Below are positions 34,946 through 43,965 of a DNA stretch of 64,000 nucleotides, piece after piece. The stretch is from UBA6921 sp031363085 (lineage in GTDB: Bacteria > Pseudomonadota > Gammaproteobacteria > SG8-11). The notes under the pieces were generated by a model, which saw nothing but the letters and a program-made list of their open reading frames with translations, did no database searches and had not been told where the DNA came from. The first letter of the stretch is position 1; each line of letters starts with the position of its first letter. A program made the translations under genes and the position numbers. The stretch is taken from assembly GCA_031363085.1 (NCBI GenBank), contig JANLTU010000036.1, positions 4,406 through 68,405 on the forward strand, read 5' to 3'.

Positions 34946-36835
34946 CTATGGCGCAGGTGGCGATGTTTGACTTTTTTCTAGCCAGGCGACGAATTCTTTA
35001 AACGGCAGCGGTGGGCACAGATGATTGCCTTGTGCCGCGTCGCAACCGAAGTTTCGAAGTTGTTCCAGATGTGCTTCGAGTTCGACGCCTTCCGCGACCA
35101 CGTGCAAGCCCAGATCATGCGCCAGCCCGACAATGGTGCGCACAATGGCTGCATCGTTTTCATCACGGTGCATCTGTAGCACAAACGATTTGTCGATTTT
35201 CAGCTCATCGACGGGTAGTTGTTTCAAGTAGCTCAGCGATGAGTAACCGGTACCGAAGTCATCAATCGACAGTTGTAAACCAAACGTATCCAGTTGGCTC
35301 AAAAGTTCTTTGCTGCGTGCCGGATTAGACATCATCGCGCTTTCGGTGATTTCCAGTTCAAGCCGCTGCGGCGGTACCGACCACAGCGCGAGGAGCCCGC
35401 GAATATTGCGATCAAAATCAGTCTCAATCAGGTTGTACATGGAAATGTTTACCGACAACGTCAGCTCGAACCCGAGCTGCTGAAGTTGTGCGCAATAATC
35501 CAAGGTGTTGTTAACCACCCACTGCGTGAGCGGCTGTATGAGGCCGGTTTGTTCGGCCACCGGAATGAATTGTCCGGGTGGTATCTGCCCTTGGTGCGGA
35601 TGATTCCAGCGCAGTAAAACTTCCGCCGAACGGATGCTTCCGTCCGCAAGGTGGATCTTGGGTTGAAAAAACAATTCGAACTGATTTTGATTGATGGCAG
35701 TGTGAATGTCGTTAACCAGAGCAAGATGTTTTATTGAGTATTCATCGTGCTTCTTGTTGTAGACGATGACGTCGGTATTGGCTTTTTTTGCAACACGCAA
35801 AGCGATTTCCGCATGCTGCATCAGGGCCTGTTCGTCCTCGCCGTGTTGTGGATACAGCGCAATACCAAGATTGCCGCGTACGAACAGATGGTGCTCGCCG
35901 ATATCGAAATTTTCCTGCAAGCCGCTCATGATTTTTTGCGCCACCTGCAACACTTGAGTTTCATCGACATTGTTCAGCAGCAACAAAAACTGATCGGCGC
36001 TGATGCGGGCAATCGTGTCCGACTCACGCACCGATTTTTTCAAACGCTGCCCGACCAGCCGCAACATCTGATCGCCGCGTTCTGAGCCGAGCAATCCGTT
36101 GATATTGCTGAAACGGTCAAGGTTGACATGACATACCGCCAAGGTTTGGCCGTTGCGCCGCCCATGCTGAATTTGCTGGCGCACGCGGTCGATGAACAAG
36201 CTGCGATTGGGCAATCCGGTCAAGCTGTCATGGAGCGACTGGGTTTGTAGCGCGAGGTTCATGGCGCGGGTCTTTTCAATGAGCGCGCCAAATTGAAGCC
36301 CAAAGCCGCTGCACACCACCACGATGACGGCCAGGATCAACAACAACACGCTGTTCGCCAGCCACGCCAAGCGTTCGGCTTGGCTGGGCTCGGCAGCATA
36401 AATCAACGCCAGCGAATACGAAGTGCCGGTGACGGGAGTGGTTGACCAAACATAGGGAATGTCGTCGACATCGGCGTGTCCTTCGCTGCTGTCTAGCGCC
36501 TTGACACCGAGGTGCTGCACCAGGGCGCTGGCGCGATCAAGCGTGAGAGTAGGCGGACCGACTGCGATCACACGCTCGGATTTATCCAGCAATATCGCCC
36601 ACAGACGTGTTGCACCAAGGTTAGCAACCGCAGCCTGCAATTGCGCAAAAGACTCAGGTCGCGTGTAATACGCAGGCAGGTCACTGGAAAATTTTTTGGC
36701 GTACTGGGTCAGCAGGGTCGCATCGCGGTGATACTCGCCGTTAGACGTCAAGCGTGCGACTCCATATTCGAGCAGCAGCGCCACGATTAATCCGCCGGTG
36801 GCGAATAATAGTGCGAACTTGAATTTAACATTCAT
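34946..36835 (-). CDS. Cyclic di-GMP phosphodiesterase with degenerate GGDEF and intact EAL domain
   Basis: A 629-residue membrane protein. The ATG at 36835 begins MNVKFKFALLFATGG, a membrane segment; a second helix at about residues 150-172 brackets a periplasmic sensor domain. The GGDEF position reads SADQF near residue 277, so diguanylate cyclase activity should be lost. The EAL domain has EVLLR near residue 402, the Asp/Lys residues in DFGTGYSSL and LKIDKSFV, and VVAEGVE, so hydrolysis of c-di-GMP is plausible. It is convergent with sspB, 36 bases apart. Signal sensed unknown. Confidence 0.87.
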   Translation of the reverse strand: MNVKFKFALLFATGGLIVALLLEYGVARLTSNGEYHRDATLLTQYAKKFSSDLPAYYTRPESFAQLQAAVANLGATRLWAILLDKSERVIAVGPPTLTLDRASALVQHLGVKALDSSEGHADVDDIPYVWSTTPVTGTSYSLALIYAAEPSQAERLAWLANSVLLLILAVIVVVCSGFGLQFGALIEKTRAMNLALQTQSLHDSLTGLPNRSLFIDRVRQQIQHGRRNGQTLAVCHVNLDRFSNINGLLGSERGDQMLRLVGQRLKKSVRESDTIARISADQFLLLLNNVDETQVLQVAQKIMSGLQENFDIGEHHLFVRGNLGIALYPQHGEDEQALMQHAEIALRVAKKANTDVIVYNKKHDEYSIKHLALVNDIHTAINQNQFELFFQPKIHLADGSIRSAEVLLRWNHPHQGQIPPGQFIPVAEQTGLIQPLTQWVVNNTLDYCAQLQQLGFELTLSVNISMYNLIETDFDRNIRGLLALWSVPPQRLELEITESAMMSNPARSKELLSQLDTFGLQLSIDDFGTGYSSLSYLKQLPVDELKIDKSFVLQMHRDENDAAIVRTIVGLAHDLGLHVVAEGVELEAHLEQLRNFGCDAAQGNHLCPPLPFKEFVAWLEKSQTSPPAP

Positions 36836-37098
36836 GAGTATCAGCGCCACAGCCGCTTCGCGCCGGCTGCGGCGCATCGGTATTTCGTGCAAGGTCTAAC
36901 GGTAAACTGTGTTAAAGCTTGAGCGAGCACGTAATGCAACGTGCTCAATAGCACTGCTGCACATTGAAGTTAGAGAGTTGATGCGCGACTGATCACGATT
37001 TTTCTTCTTCATAACTGTTGGATGGCTTTATATACTCAACCCCACGCGCGGTTGCCGATTCACGGCAGCCGCCCTAACTAAAGCGGTCTAGGTTTATC

Positions 37099-40002
37099 AT
37101 GGCGAGCTTACGGACAATTAGCTTGATTGCGGCAGGGACGGCACTACTGATTGCCGCCTGTACCCCAGTGCAACAAAAAGATTCCAAAACCCTGAAAGCC
37201 TTGGAAGACAAGGCCAATCAGATCGTCATTGAAAAAGATTCGGCCATCGACCACGCACGCGAAAAAGCGATGGGCATTTACAAGGAATTTGAAAAAGGCG
37301 AGTCGAACAAGTCCTTGCGTTCCGAGGCGCAGCGGCGTCTGGCCGATCTAGAACTGGAACAGAGTGACGAGGTGTACTCGGAACAACCCACAAACACCGA
37401 GCGTGGCAAGGATAGGGATGTCACGGCCGATGCCGATGCCGTGCGTGAGCAAAAAAGTCGCAGCGCCATTCGCATCTACGAGAACTTGCTCGCCACCTCC
37501 AAAGATTCTGCGAATACTGACAAGATCATGTACCAGCTTGCCAAGGCTTACGAAAATGCCGGCGAGCCACTTAAAGCGGCCAAGACGCTGGACGATATCG
37601 CGGTTAAATATCCCAATGTCGCGTATGCGGGCGAATTGCATTTTCGGCGCGGCGAATTGCATTTTTTGCTGAATAGCTTCAAAGCGGCCGAGAGTGCGTA
37701 TGCCAAGGTTTTGGAGTTGGGGGAGTTTTCGCTGTATTACGAGAAGGCGTTGTACAAGCAAGGCTGGACTTTATTCAAGCTCGAAAAATACGACGCCTCG
37801 CTGAATGCATTTTTTCACTTGCTGGATCGTAAGCTGGTCGACGTAAAAGAAACCACCGAGGGCAGCGAGTATTTCGGGCCGGTCGCGAAAGGCAAAGAAA
37901 AAAATGTCGCGCTACCTTCCGATGTGAGCCGCGGCGAAAAAGAATTAATTGGCGATACCTTCCGCGTCATCAATCTCAGTCTGGGGTACCTGGACGGTGC
38001 CAACACCGTAAAGGCATATTTTGATAAAAACGGCCATCGTCCGTATGAACATCTGATTTACGAACAATTGGGTGGTTTTTACTCGAAACAAGAACGTGTT
38101 CGTGATGCAGCGGATACTTACCTGACGTTTGCCCGAAATAATCCTGCGCATCCGCGTGCACCGCTATTTTATGTCAAGATCATGGAAGCCTACCAACGCG
38201 GCGGATTTGCGGGACCGCTGTTGGATACCAAAAAAGCGTTTGTCGAAGTTTACGGATTGAACGGCCCCTATTGGAGCAAGTACGACGAAGCCGCACAGAC
38301 GCGGATTTTCCCGTATCTGAAAGCGAACATGGAAGAAATCGCGCGTCACTATCACTCGCTTGCGCAGAAAAGTAAGAAAAGCCAAGACTACGACAATGCC
38401 GTTGATGCCTATCGTGCTTACATGAAGGCTTTTCCGAAAGAGGAAAAAACCGCGTTAATGAATTTCCGCTTGGCCGAGGTGTTATTCGAAGCCAAGCGTT
38501 ACGAGGATGCGATCAAAGAATACGAAACGACCGCGTATCAGTATCGTAATTTTGATCGAGGCGCCGAAGCCGCGTATGCTGCCTTGCTCGCGTATGCTGA
38601 GCGCGAGAAGCAATTGCAGGGCAAGGATCAGGACAATGTGCGTAGTCGTGCCATCGGCAGCGCAGTACGTTTTGGCAAGATTTACCCGAACGATACCCGC
38701 GCCCCGGTCGTGTTGACAAAAATCGCCGAAGATTTGTTTGCGGTGAAGAAGTACGATCAGGCGGCGGAAGTGGCGCGGCAGGTGCTGGAGGTGAAGCCGG
38801 TTGCGTCCGCCGAGCAACGCCTGACCGCGTGGACCATTGTTGCAAACGCATCGCTGGAAAAAGGCGATTACTCCCAGGCCGAGGCTTCATATAAGGTGGC
38901 ATTAAGTTTGGCGCCGCAGTCTTCTCCGCACCGCGACGATTTGGTGAATGGTATGGCCGCGGCGATTTACAAACAGGGCGAGCTATTGCGTAAAGGTGGT
39001 GATTTGCGTGCCGCGATTGCACAATTTTCGCGGGTAAAAGACGTTGCGCCCGGCACGACCATCAGCACCACCGCCAGTTACGATATCGCGGTCAGCCAAT
39101 TGAATGCGAAAAACTGGGCGGCCGCTGTCGCCGAATTTGAGATTTTTCGTAATAGTCACCCGAACCATGAGCTCGTCCCAGATGCGACACAAAATATTGT
39201 CGTTGCATCTATCGAACTGCAAAAATTTGATAAGGCGGCGGATGAGTTGACGCGCTTGCTGGAATACAAGACCGACCCGGAGTTCAAGCGCCAAGGCGTG
39301 TTACAAATAGCGAGTCTTTATGAGAAGGCCGGTAAGACCGATAAATGGCTTACCGCAACCAAGCGTTATGTTGCGCTGTTCCCGAATCCGATCGATCCGG
39401 CAGTCGAAGCGCGTCAGAAGCTGGCGGATTACTACGGTAAAATCGAGCAGAAAGAAGATCGTCAGAATTGGTTGCGAGAAATAGTCAAGATCGATCAAGC
39501 CGCAGGCAGCGCACGTAGCGATCAAACCCGCGTGTTTGCTGCCAAAGCAACCTACGAATTAGCGCAGCCGATCTTCGAGGCGTATCGCGACGTGCGCTTG
39601 GTGGAGCCGTTAAAAGTGAATCTGAAAAAGAAAAAGGAAAAAATGCAGGTGGCTTTGGGCGCATACAAAAATGCTGCGGACTACGGTGTTGCCGAGGTGA
39701 CGACCGCGTCAACATTCCAGATCGGCGAAATTTACCGTGACTTGGCCAAGCAATTAATCGAGTCACAGCGGCCGCCGGGTCTGTCGCCTGAAGAGCTGGA
39801 ACAATATGGTATGTTGCTCGAAGAGCAAGCATTCCCGTTTGAGGAAAAAGCCATCGAAATACATGAAACCAATGTCAAGCGGGTAAGTGACGGCCTCTAT
39901 GATCAATGGGTACGTAACAGCTTCAGCGTGCTGACCAAGCTGTTGCCGGTCCGCTATGCAAAAACCGAACGAGTTGAAGCGATTGCTAATGTCACTCCGT
40001 AG
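37099..40002 (+). CDS. Large TPR lipoprotein of an ExbB/ExbD/TonB-like operon
   Basis: A 967-residue protein with a lipoprotein signal (SLIAAGTALLIAAC, lipid Cys21) and at least eight to ten TPR-like helical repeats across residues 90-800 (AKAYENAGEPLKAAKTLDDI; FRLAEVLFEAKRYEDAIKEY; LFAVKKYDQAAEVARQVLEV; LQKFDKAADELTRLLEYK). It should sit in the outer membrane or periplasm as a large scaffold. It is the first of seven genes. The next gene, another TPR lipoprotein, starts inside its last codons. The organisation recalls gliding and envelope motors (AglT/AgmX-like) of myxobacteria, but the function here is unknown. Confidence 0.85.
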   Translation: MASLRTISLIAAGTALLIAACTPVQQKDSKTLKALEDKANQIVIEKDSAIDHAREKAMGIYKEFEKGESNKSLRSEAQRRLADLELEQSDEVYSEQPTNTERGKDRDVTADADAVREQKSRSAIRIYENLLATSKDSANTDKIMYQLAKAYENAGEPLKAAKTLDDIAVKYPNVAYAGELHFRRGELHFLLNSFKAAESAYAKVLELGEFSLYYEKALYKQGWTLFKLEKYDASLNAFFHLLDRKLVDVKETTEGSEYFGPVAKGKEKNVALPSDVSRGEKELIGDTFRVINLSLGYLDGANTVKAYFDKNGHRPYEHLIYEQLGGFYSKQERVRDAADTYLTFARNNPAHPRAPLFYVKIMEAYQRGGFAGPLLDTKKAFVEVYGLNGPYWSKYDEAAQTRIFPYLKANMEEIARHYHSLAQKSKKSQDYDNAVDAYRAYMKAFPKEEKTALMNFRLAEVLFEAKRYEDAIKEYETTAYQYRNFDRGAEAAYAALLAYAEREKQLQGKDQDNVRSRAIGSAVRFGKIYPNDTRAPVVLTKIAEDLFAVKKYDQAAEVARQVLEVKPVASAEQRLTAWTIVANASLEKGDYSQAEASYKVALSLAPQSSPHRDDLVNGMAAAIYKQGELLRKGGDLRAAIAQFSRVKDVAPGTTISTTASYDIAVSQLNAKNWAAAVAEFEIFRNSHPNHELVPDATQNIVVASIELQKFDKAADELTRLLEYKTDPEFKRQGVLQIASLYEKAGKTDKWLTATKRYVALFPNPIDPAVEARQKLADYYGKIEQKEDRQNWLREIVKIDQAAGSARSDQTRVFAAKATYELAQPIFEAYRDVRLVEPLKVNLKKKKEKMQVALGAYKNAADYGVAEVTTASTFQIGEIYRDLAKQLIESQRPPGLSPEELEQYGMLLEEQAFPFEEKAIEIHETNVKRVSDGLYDQWVRNSFSVLTKLLPVRYAKTERVEAIANVTP

Positions 40003-40684
40003 TCGATTTTGGATAGTTGGTGTGGCGGTAACGGTGAGCGTGCTCAATGGCTGCGACACGACCAGCGTCATTCCCGATGCACGTACACCGAGCACGCCAC
40101 CGCCAGTGGTCGCGTCACCGAGCAAGCCGCCGGTCGCACCGGTGCCGACGGTCGCGGCACCGGCAGCCCCAGAAGCAGTTCCGGCGTCGGCAGGATCGCA
40201 ACTGGATCCACAGACTCAAAAGAACTATCAAGCCGCGCTTGCGGCGATGCAAAATAATCAGGATGCGAGCGCCGAGGCGTCGCTGACCACCGTGCTCAAA
40301 GCACATCCTGAATTTGTCGAGGCCCGTGCCAATCTGGGGATCGTGTTATTTCGTTTGGCACGTTATGCACGTGCAGAAGAAGAATTGAAGCGCGTAATCG
40401 TTGATGATCCAAACAATGTGCTGGCGTACAACTATCTTGGAATTGTGTACCGCATCAACGGCCAGTTTTCGCAGTCCAAGACCATGTACATGCAAGCGCT
40501 GAGCATCAATGCCAACTACGCCAACGCGCAGTTAAACTTGGGAATACTATACGACCTGTATTTACGCGACTTGCCGAAAGCCCTGGAGAGTTACCAGCGC
40601 TATCAAAAGCTGTTACCGCAAGAAGACAAAGAGGTCGTCAAGTGGATTGCTGATTTAAAGCGCCGTATCGAGAGCGGCAAGTAA
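39989..40684 (+). CDS. TPR lipoprotein
   Basis: A 231-residue lipoprotein. The ATG at 39989 overlaps the stop of the preceding gene and starts MSLRSRFWIVGVAVTVSVLNGC with a lipobox (LNGC). A Pro/Ala-rich linker (about residues 30-70) precedes three TPR repeats (NQDASAEASLTTVLKAHPEF; RYARAEEELKRVIVDDPNN; GQFSQSKTMYMQALSINANY). It is likely a partner of the large TPR lipoprotein. A longer start at 39956 is possible but is not supported by the signal. Confidence 0.85.
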   Translation: MSLRSRFWIVGVAVTVSVLNGCDTTSVIPDARTPSTPPPVVASPSKPPVAPVPTVAAPAAPEAVPASAGSQLDPQTQKNYQAALAAMQNNQDASAEASLTTVLKAHPEFVEARANLGIVLFRLARYARAEEELKRVIVDDPNNVLAYNYLGIVYRINGQFSQSKTMYMQALSINANYANAQLNLGILYDLYLRDLPKALESYQRYQKLLPQEDKEVVKWIADLKRRIESGK

Positions 40685-40715
40685 CGCCTGGAATCTGCCG
40701 TAGAGGAGTGTAGCC

Positions 40716-41015
40716 ATGAACTTAATTCGAGTAGCCGCAGTGGGTTTGGGCATGCTAATGCAAACCGCAATTGCCGCCGATGCGCCGGTCGAAATGGAAG
40801 GTACGACCATTCGCGGCGCAAGCGAGCTGCCCAAAGTGTTGTACATCGTGCCGTGGAAAAAAGCCGATATGGGTGATGTATCAATCCAGCCGGCGGACGA
40901 TATATTCAACGAAGAATTAGCGCCGCTGGATCGCGATATCTTTCGGCGTCAGGTGATGTTTTACGATCAATTGCAGAAAGACGCGAGTGTCGATACCAAC
41001 GTCAAGAAAAAATAA
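40716..41015 (+). CDS. Small exported protein of the ExbB/ExbD operon
   Basis: A 99-residue protein with signal peptide (LIRVAAVGLGMLMQTAIAAD) and a short, charged mature part. The segment RGASELPKVLYIVPWKK is the most conserved-looking. AGGAG precedes its ATG. I recognise no domain. Its place between the TPR lipoprotein and exbB suggests a periplasmic linker of the same machine. Confidence 0.8.
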   Translation: MNLIRVAAVGLGMLMQTAIAADAPVEMEGTTIRGASELPKVLYIVPWKKADMGDVSIQPADDIFNEELAPLDRDIFRRQVMFYDQLQKDASVDTNVKKK

Positions 41016-41052
41016 TTCGCGCGAATACATTTAAATCTTTCGAGGAGGCGTT

Positions 41053-41703
41053 ATGGATTTATTACCGTGGTCGATCAAGTTTTTCCAAGAAGGCGGGTTG
41101 GTCATGTACCCCATCATGCTGATTCTTGCGATTGGTATCGGCATTGCGATTGAGCGCTATATCTTGCTCAGTTTGTCGAAGCGCAACAATACCAAGATGT
41201 GGGATCAACTGATGCCATTGGTCAAGAACGGCGACTATCAGCAGGCGATGACCCTGAGCAACCGTTCCAAGTCCGACATCAGCAAAGTGCTGATGTACGG
41301 CCTGTCGCGCATCAAGGGTGCGCGCCGCCGCGAAGACATTGAAACTGCCATGGAAGAAGGCTTGATGGAAATCACACCGCGCCTGGAAAAGCGTACCCAC
41401 TATCTGTCGATGTTCGCCAACATCGCTACCTTGCTTGGCTTGCTGGGCACCGTCAGCGGCTTGATTCAGGCGTTTACGGCGGTGGCACAGGCGAATCCAT
41501 CCGAAAAAGCCGAACTGCTGTCCGCCAGTATTTCCATCGCCATGAACGCCACCGCGTTCGGGTTGACCACGGCGATTCCGTTGTTGCTGGCCTATACCAT
41601 TTTACAAACCAAAACCACGGAGTTGGTTGACAGCCTGGAAATGGCCTCGGTGAAGTTCATCAATATGATCATGGAGCGCGCAACGGTGGGCGGTAGCCAC
41701 TGA
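41053..41703 (+). CDS. MotA/TolQ/ExbB-type proton channel protein
   Basis: A 216-residue inner-membrane protein with three helices (about residues 16-38, 120-145, 165-188) and the conserved GLLGTVSGLIQAFTAVA, of the TolQ/ExbB family. It forms the pentameric stator around two ExbD-type helices and uses the proton-motive force. An AGGAGG site lies before the ATG. It overlaps the first exbD-like gene by one base. Confidence 0.9.
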   Translation: MDLLPWSIKFFQEGGLVMYPIMLILAIGIGIAIERYILLSLSKRNNTKMWDQLMPLVKNGDYQQAMTLSNRSKSDISKVLMYGLSRIKGARRREDIETAMEEGLMEITPRLEKRTHYLSMFANIATLLGLLGTVSGLIQAFTAVAQANPSEKAELLSASISIAMNATAFGLTTAIPLLLAYTILQTKTTELVDSLEMASVKFINMIMERATVGGSH

Positions 41704-42203
41704 TGTCGCGCCGTCGTCGCCACGACAAGCATAAGAAGGCGTCGGAACTCAACATCATCGCGTTTTTGAACATCATGGTGATTTTGATTCCGTTCCTGCT
41801 GGTCACAGCGGTGTTCTCGCGTACCAATATTTTGGAGCTGAACATTCCGTCGGCCGGCCCCGCCAATTTGCCCCTTGATGCCAAGGCCGACATGCAGTTG
41901 GTCGTCACGCTGCGGCGCACCGGTATCGATATCGGCGACACCGTTGGCGGCTTGATCAAGCAGTTGCCCAAGTCCGCCAAGGGCTATGATTTTCGTCAAT
42001 TGTCGAAAGTCCTCGCTCAAGTCAAGCTCCGCTTCCCTGATAAAAAGAACGCCGCGATCCTGGTTGAGCCTGACATGTCCTACGAATTCCTGGTCCAGAC
42101 CATGGACGCGGTACGTTCCTATGAACAAGTGACGGGAGCGACCGTCGAGCGCGCGGAGTTATTCCCCGAAATTTCCATCGGCGATGCGCCGGTGGCAGAG
42201 TAG
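41703..42203 (+). CDS. ExbD/TolR-like protein 1, with Asn at the proton-site position
   Basis: A 166-residue protein: basic N terminus (MSRRRRHDKHKKASELN), one helix at residues 18-38, and a periplasmic domain. In ExbD, TolR and MotB the helix carries an essential Asp. Aligning ELNIIAFLNIM here with ELNIVALMDIF in the next gene puts Asn23 in that position. This subunit should therefore not carry protons itself. It begins at the last base of exbB and is followed after 12 bases by a second exbD-like gene. The sequence reads AAC for Asn23, and a single-base GAC would restore Asp. Confidence 0.88.
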   Translation: MSRRRRHDKHKKASELNIIAFLNIMVILIPFLLVTAVFSRTNILELNIPSAGPANLPLDAKADMQLVVTLRRTGIDIGDTVGGLIKQLPKSAKGYDFRQLSKVLAQVKLRFPDKKNAAILVEPDMSYEFLVQTMDAVRSYEQVTGATVERAELFPEISIGDAPVAE

Positions 42204-42215
42204 AGGAACGAGAAC

Positions 42216-42731
42216 ATGAAGACTTCACGGCGCGTGCAGCGCATGGAACGCCACCACAAGCGCAATCGACATCATGTTGAGTTGAACATCGTGGCGCTGA
42301 TGGACATCTTTACGCTGCTGGTGTTTTTTCTGTTGGTCAATGTGTCTTCCGATACCTCGCTACCGAATGCCAAGTCGATCAAGCTGCCGGAGTCAGTGGC
42401 GGAAAATAAGCCCAAGGAAACCTTGATTCTTATCGTCGGCGACAAAGACATCGTGCTGGGTGGGCGCAAGGTCGCCGATGTTGCGAGCGTCCTCGGATCA
42501 AAGTCAGATTTGATCATCGCGCTGAAAGCCGAGCTGGAATTACAGGCACGCATGTTGGTGAAAAAAACTAACCCCGACGGCACGCCGGTGAATGGCGAGA
42601 TCACCATCATGGGCGACAAAGAAATTCCCTATCGCCTGCTGAAGAAAATTATGGTCACTTGCACGCAAGCGCAGTACGGCAATATTAAATTGGCGGTAAC
42701 GCAGAAGAGCGAAGCCAAGGGCAAGGGGTAA
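42216..42731 (+). CDS. ExbD/TolR-like protein 2, with the conserved Asp
   Basis: A 171-residue protein with basic N terminus, one helix at about residues 25-46, and a periplasmic domain. Asp30 sits in VELNIVALMDIF, the proton-carrying position of the family. It pairs with the Asn version encoded just upstream, so the stator may hold one Asp and one Asn helix. Periplasmic part includes ETLILIVGDKDIVLGGRK. Followed after 7 bases by the TonB-like gene. Confidence 0.9.
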   Translation: MKTSRRVQRMERHHKRNRHHVELNIVALMDIFTLLVFFLLVNVSSDTSLPNAKSIKLPESVAENKPKETLILIVGDKDIVLGGRKVADVASVLGSKSDLIIALKAELELQARMLVKKTNPDGTPVNGEITIMGDKEIPYRLLKKIMVTCTQAQYGNIKLAVTQKSEAKGKG

Positions 42732-42738
42732 TAGTGTC

Positions 42739-43734
42739 GTGACCGATTACTACCACTCAAATGTTTTGCCATGGACCTTCGTTCCCGAAGAGGAGCGCAT
42801 CTTCCGGCGCGTGATTCAGGTTGCGCTGGTTATTTATTTGGTCGTGGTGATTGCGGCTTCGGTTATTTATGTGCCCAAGCCGGAACGCTCCGCCGCGCAG
42901 CCCTTGCCGCCGCAGCTCGCCAAGCTGATTCTTGAGCGCGAGAAACCCAAGCCCAAGCCGCCGGAAATCAAAGAAGAAAAAAAACCGGAGCCAAAAAAAG
43001 AAGTTGAAAAACCCAAGCCGGAAGAAAAAAAGAAGCCTGAAAAAAAGGTCGAGGAAAAGAAGCCCGAACCGGTAAAAGAAAATGTACCGCCGAAAGTGGA
43101 CCTCGAAGCGGCGCGTAAAAAAGCCGCCAAATCCGGCTTGTTGGCGTTGTCCGATGATTTGGCCGATTTACGTGAAGCGCCCACCGTCAATTTAAGTAAA
43201 AGTGTTGGCGTAACCAAGAATGTTGCATCCGCAAAAGAGTCAACATCGGCCCCGCAGCTCTTGACGCAAACTCGGGCCGGCAGTGGCGGGGTAGATACAC
43301 GTGCGTTAACTTCCGGCATTGCCAGCCGTCGCATTGGCAGTGGCGGCGACTTGCAGGGACGCGCAACCGAGCAGGTCGACAGCCCGGTGGAAGCGCAGGC
43401 GAAATTAGAGGCCAAGTCGCCGAATAAGGCGAATCGGATTTTGCCGCGTAGCGATGAGGAAATTCAGTTGATCTTCCAGCGTTACAAAGGCGCAATTACG
43501 CAAATATATCAACGTGCCCGGCGCGAGGATTCCTCGCTTAAAGGACGAGCGGTATTTGAGATCACCATTGAGCCTTCAGGCGCGGTCAGTGCGTGTAAGG
43601 TATTGTCGAGTGAATTAAATGCACCGGATTTAATGGCAAAAGTCGTGGCCCGAATCAAGACCATTAATTTTGGCGCCAAAGACGTGCCCGTATTTACGAT
43701 TAGCTATCCACTCGATTTCGTACCTACAGATTAA
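42739..43734 (+). CDS. TonB-like energy transducer with AgmX/PglI-type C-terminal domain
   Basis: A 331-residue protein. One membrane helix at about residues 24-45, a Lys/Pro/Glu-rich rod at about 55-115 (KPKPPEIKEEKKPEPKK), a low-complexity Gly/Ser/Thr middle, and a C-terminal domain (residues about 235-331) with IQLIFQRYKGAITQIYQRAR and GRAVFEITIEPSGAVSACKV. The last domain resembles the AgmX/PglI C-terminal module related to TonB. It starts at GTG (42739). It should span the periplasm and transmit force from the ExbB/ExbD stator to the TPR lipoproteins. Last gene of the operon. Confidence 0.85.
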   Translation: MTDYYHSNVLPWTFVPEEERIFRRVIQVALVIYLVVVIAASVIYVPKPERSAAQPLPPQLAKLILEREKPKPKPPEIKEEKKPEPKKEVEKPKPEEKKKPEKKVEEKKPEPVKENVPPKVDLEAARKKAAKSGLLALSDDLADLREAPTVNLSKSVGVTKNVASAKESTSAPQLLTQTRAGSGGVDTRALTSGIASRRIGSGGDLQGRATEQVDSPVEAQAKLEAKSPNKANRILPRSDEEIQLIFQRYKGAITQIYQRARREDSSLKGRAVFEITIEPSGAVSACKVLSSELNAPDLMAKVVARIKTINFGAKDVPVFTISYPLDFVPTD

Positions 43735-43859
43735 TGCTCAAATTGGTTTAAGCGAAACGAGCTACGAATTTGAAACGAAGGCAGGTGCAGTGTAAAAATA
43801 CAGTGCGGGAATCTACGTCGTCTTGCAGATGGAAATTTATTAGCGGTTTTATTCCATTA

Positions 43860-43944
43860 CCAATTTAAAACGAGACTAGACGCCCCGCCACAGACAGTGC
43901 AGTTGCACGGCAAGGCGGGGCAACAATGTATCGTTTTAAATTGG
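43860..43944. repeat. Nested inverted repeat (possible bidirectional terminator or mobile-element remnant)
   Basis: Perfect 14-base outer arms CCAATTTAAAACGA (43860-43873) and TCGTTTTAAATTGG (43931-43944) enclose 8-base GC arms GCCCCGCC (43882-43889) and GGCGGGGC (43914-43921). An inner GTGCA/TGCAC dyad occupies the centre. The whole can fold as one long interrupted hairpin. It lies between the end of the TonB-like operon and a small gene on the opposite strand. It may terminate in both directions or be a relic of a short mobile element. Confidence 0.7.
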
Positions 43945-43965
43945 CACTGGAATTAGCCGTCTTAT

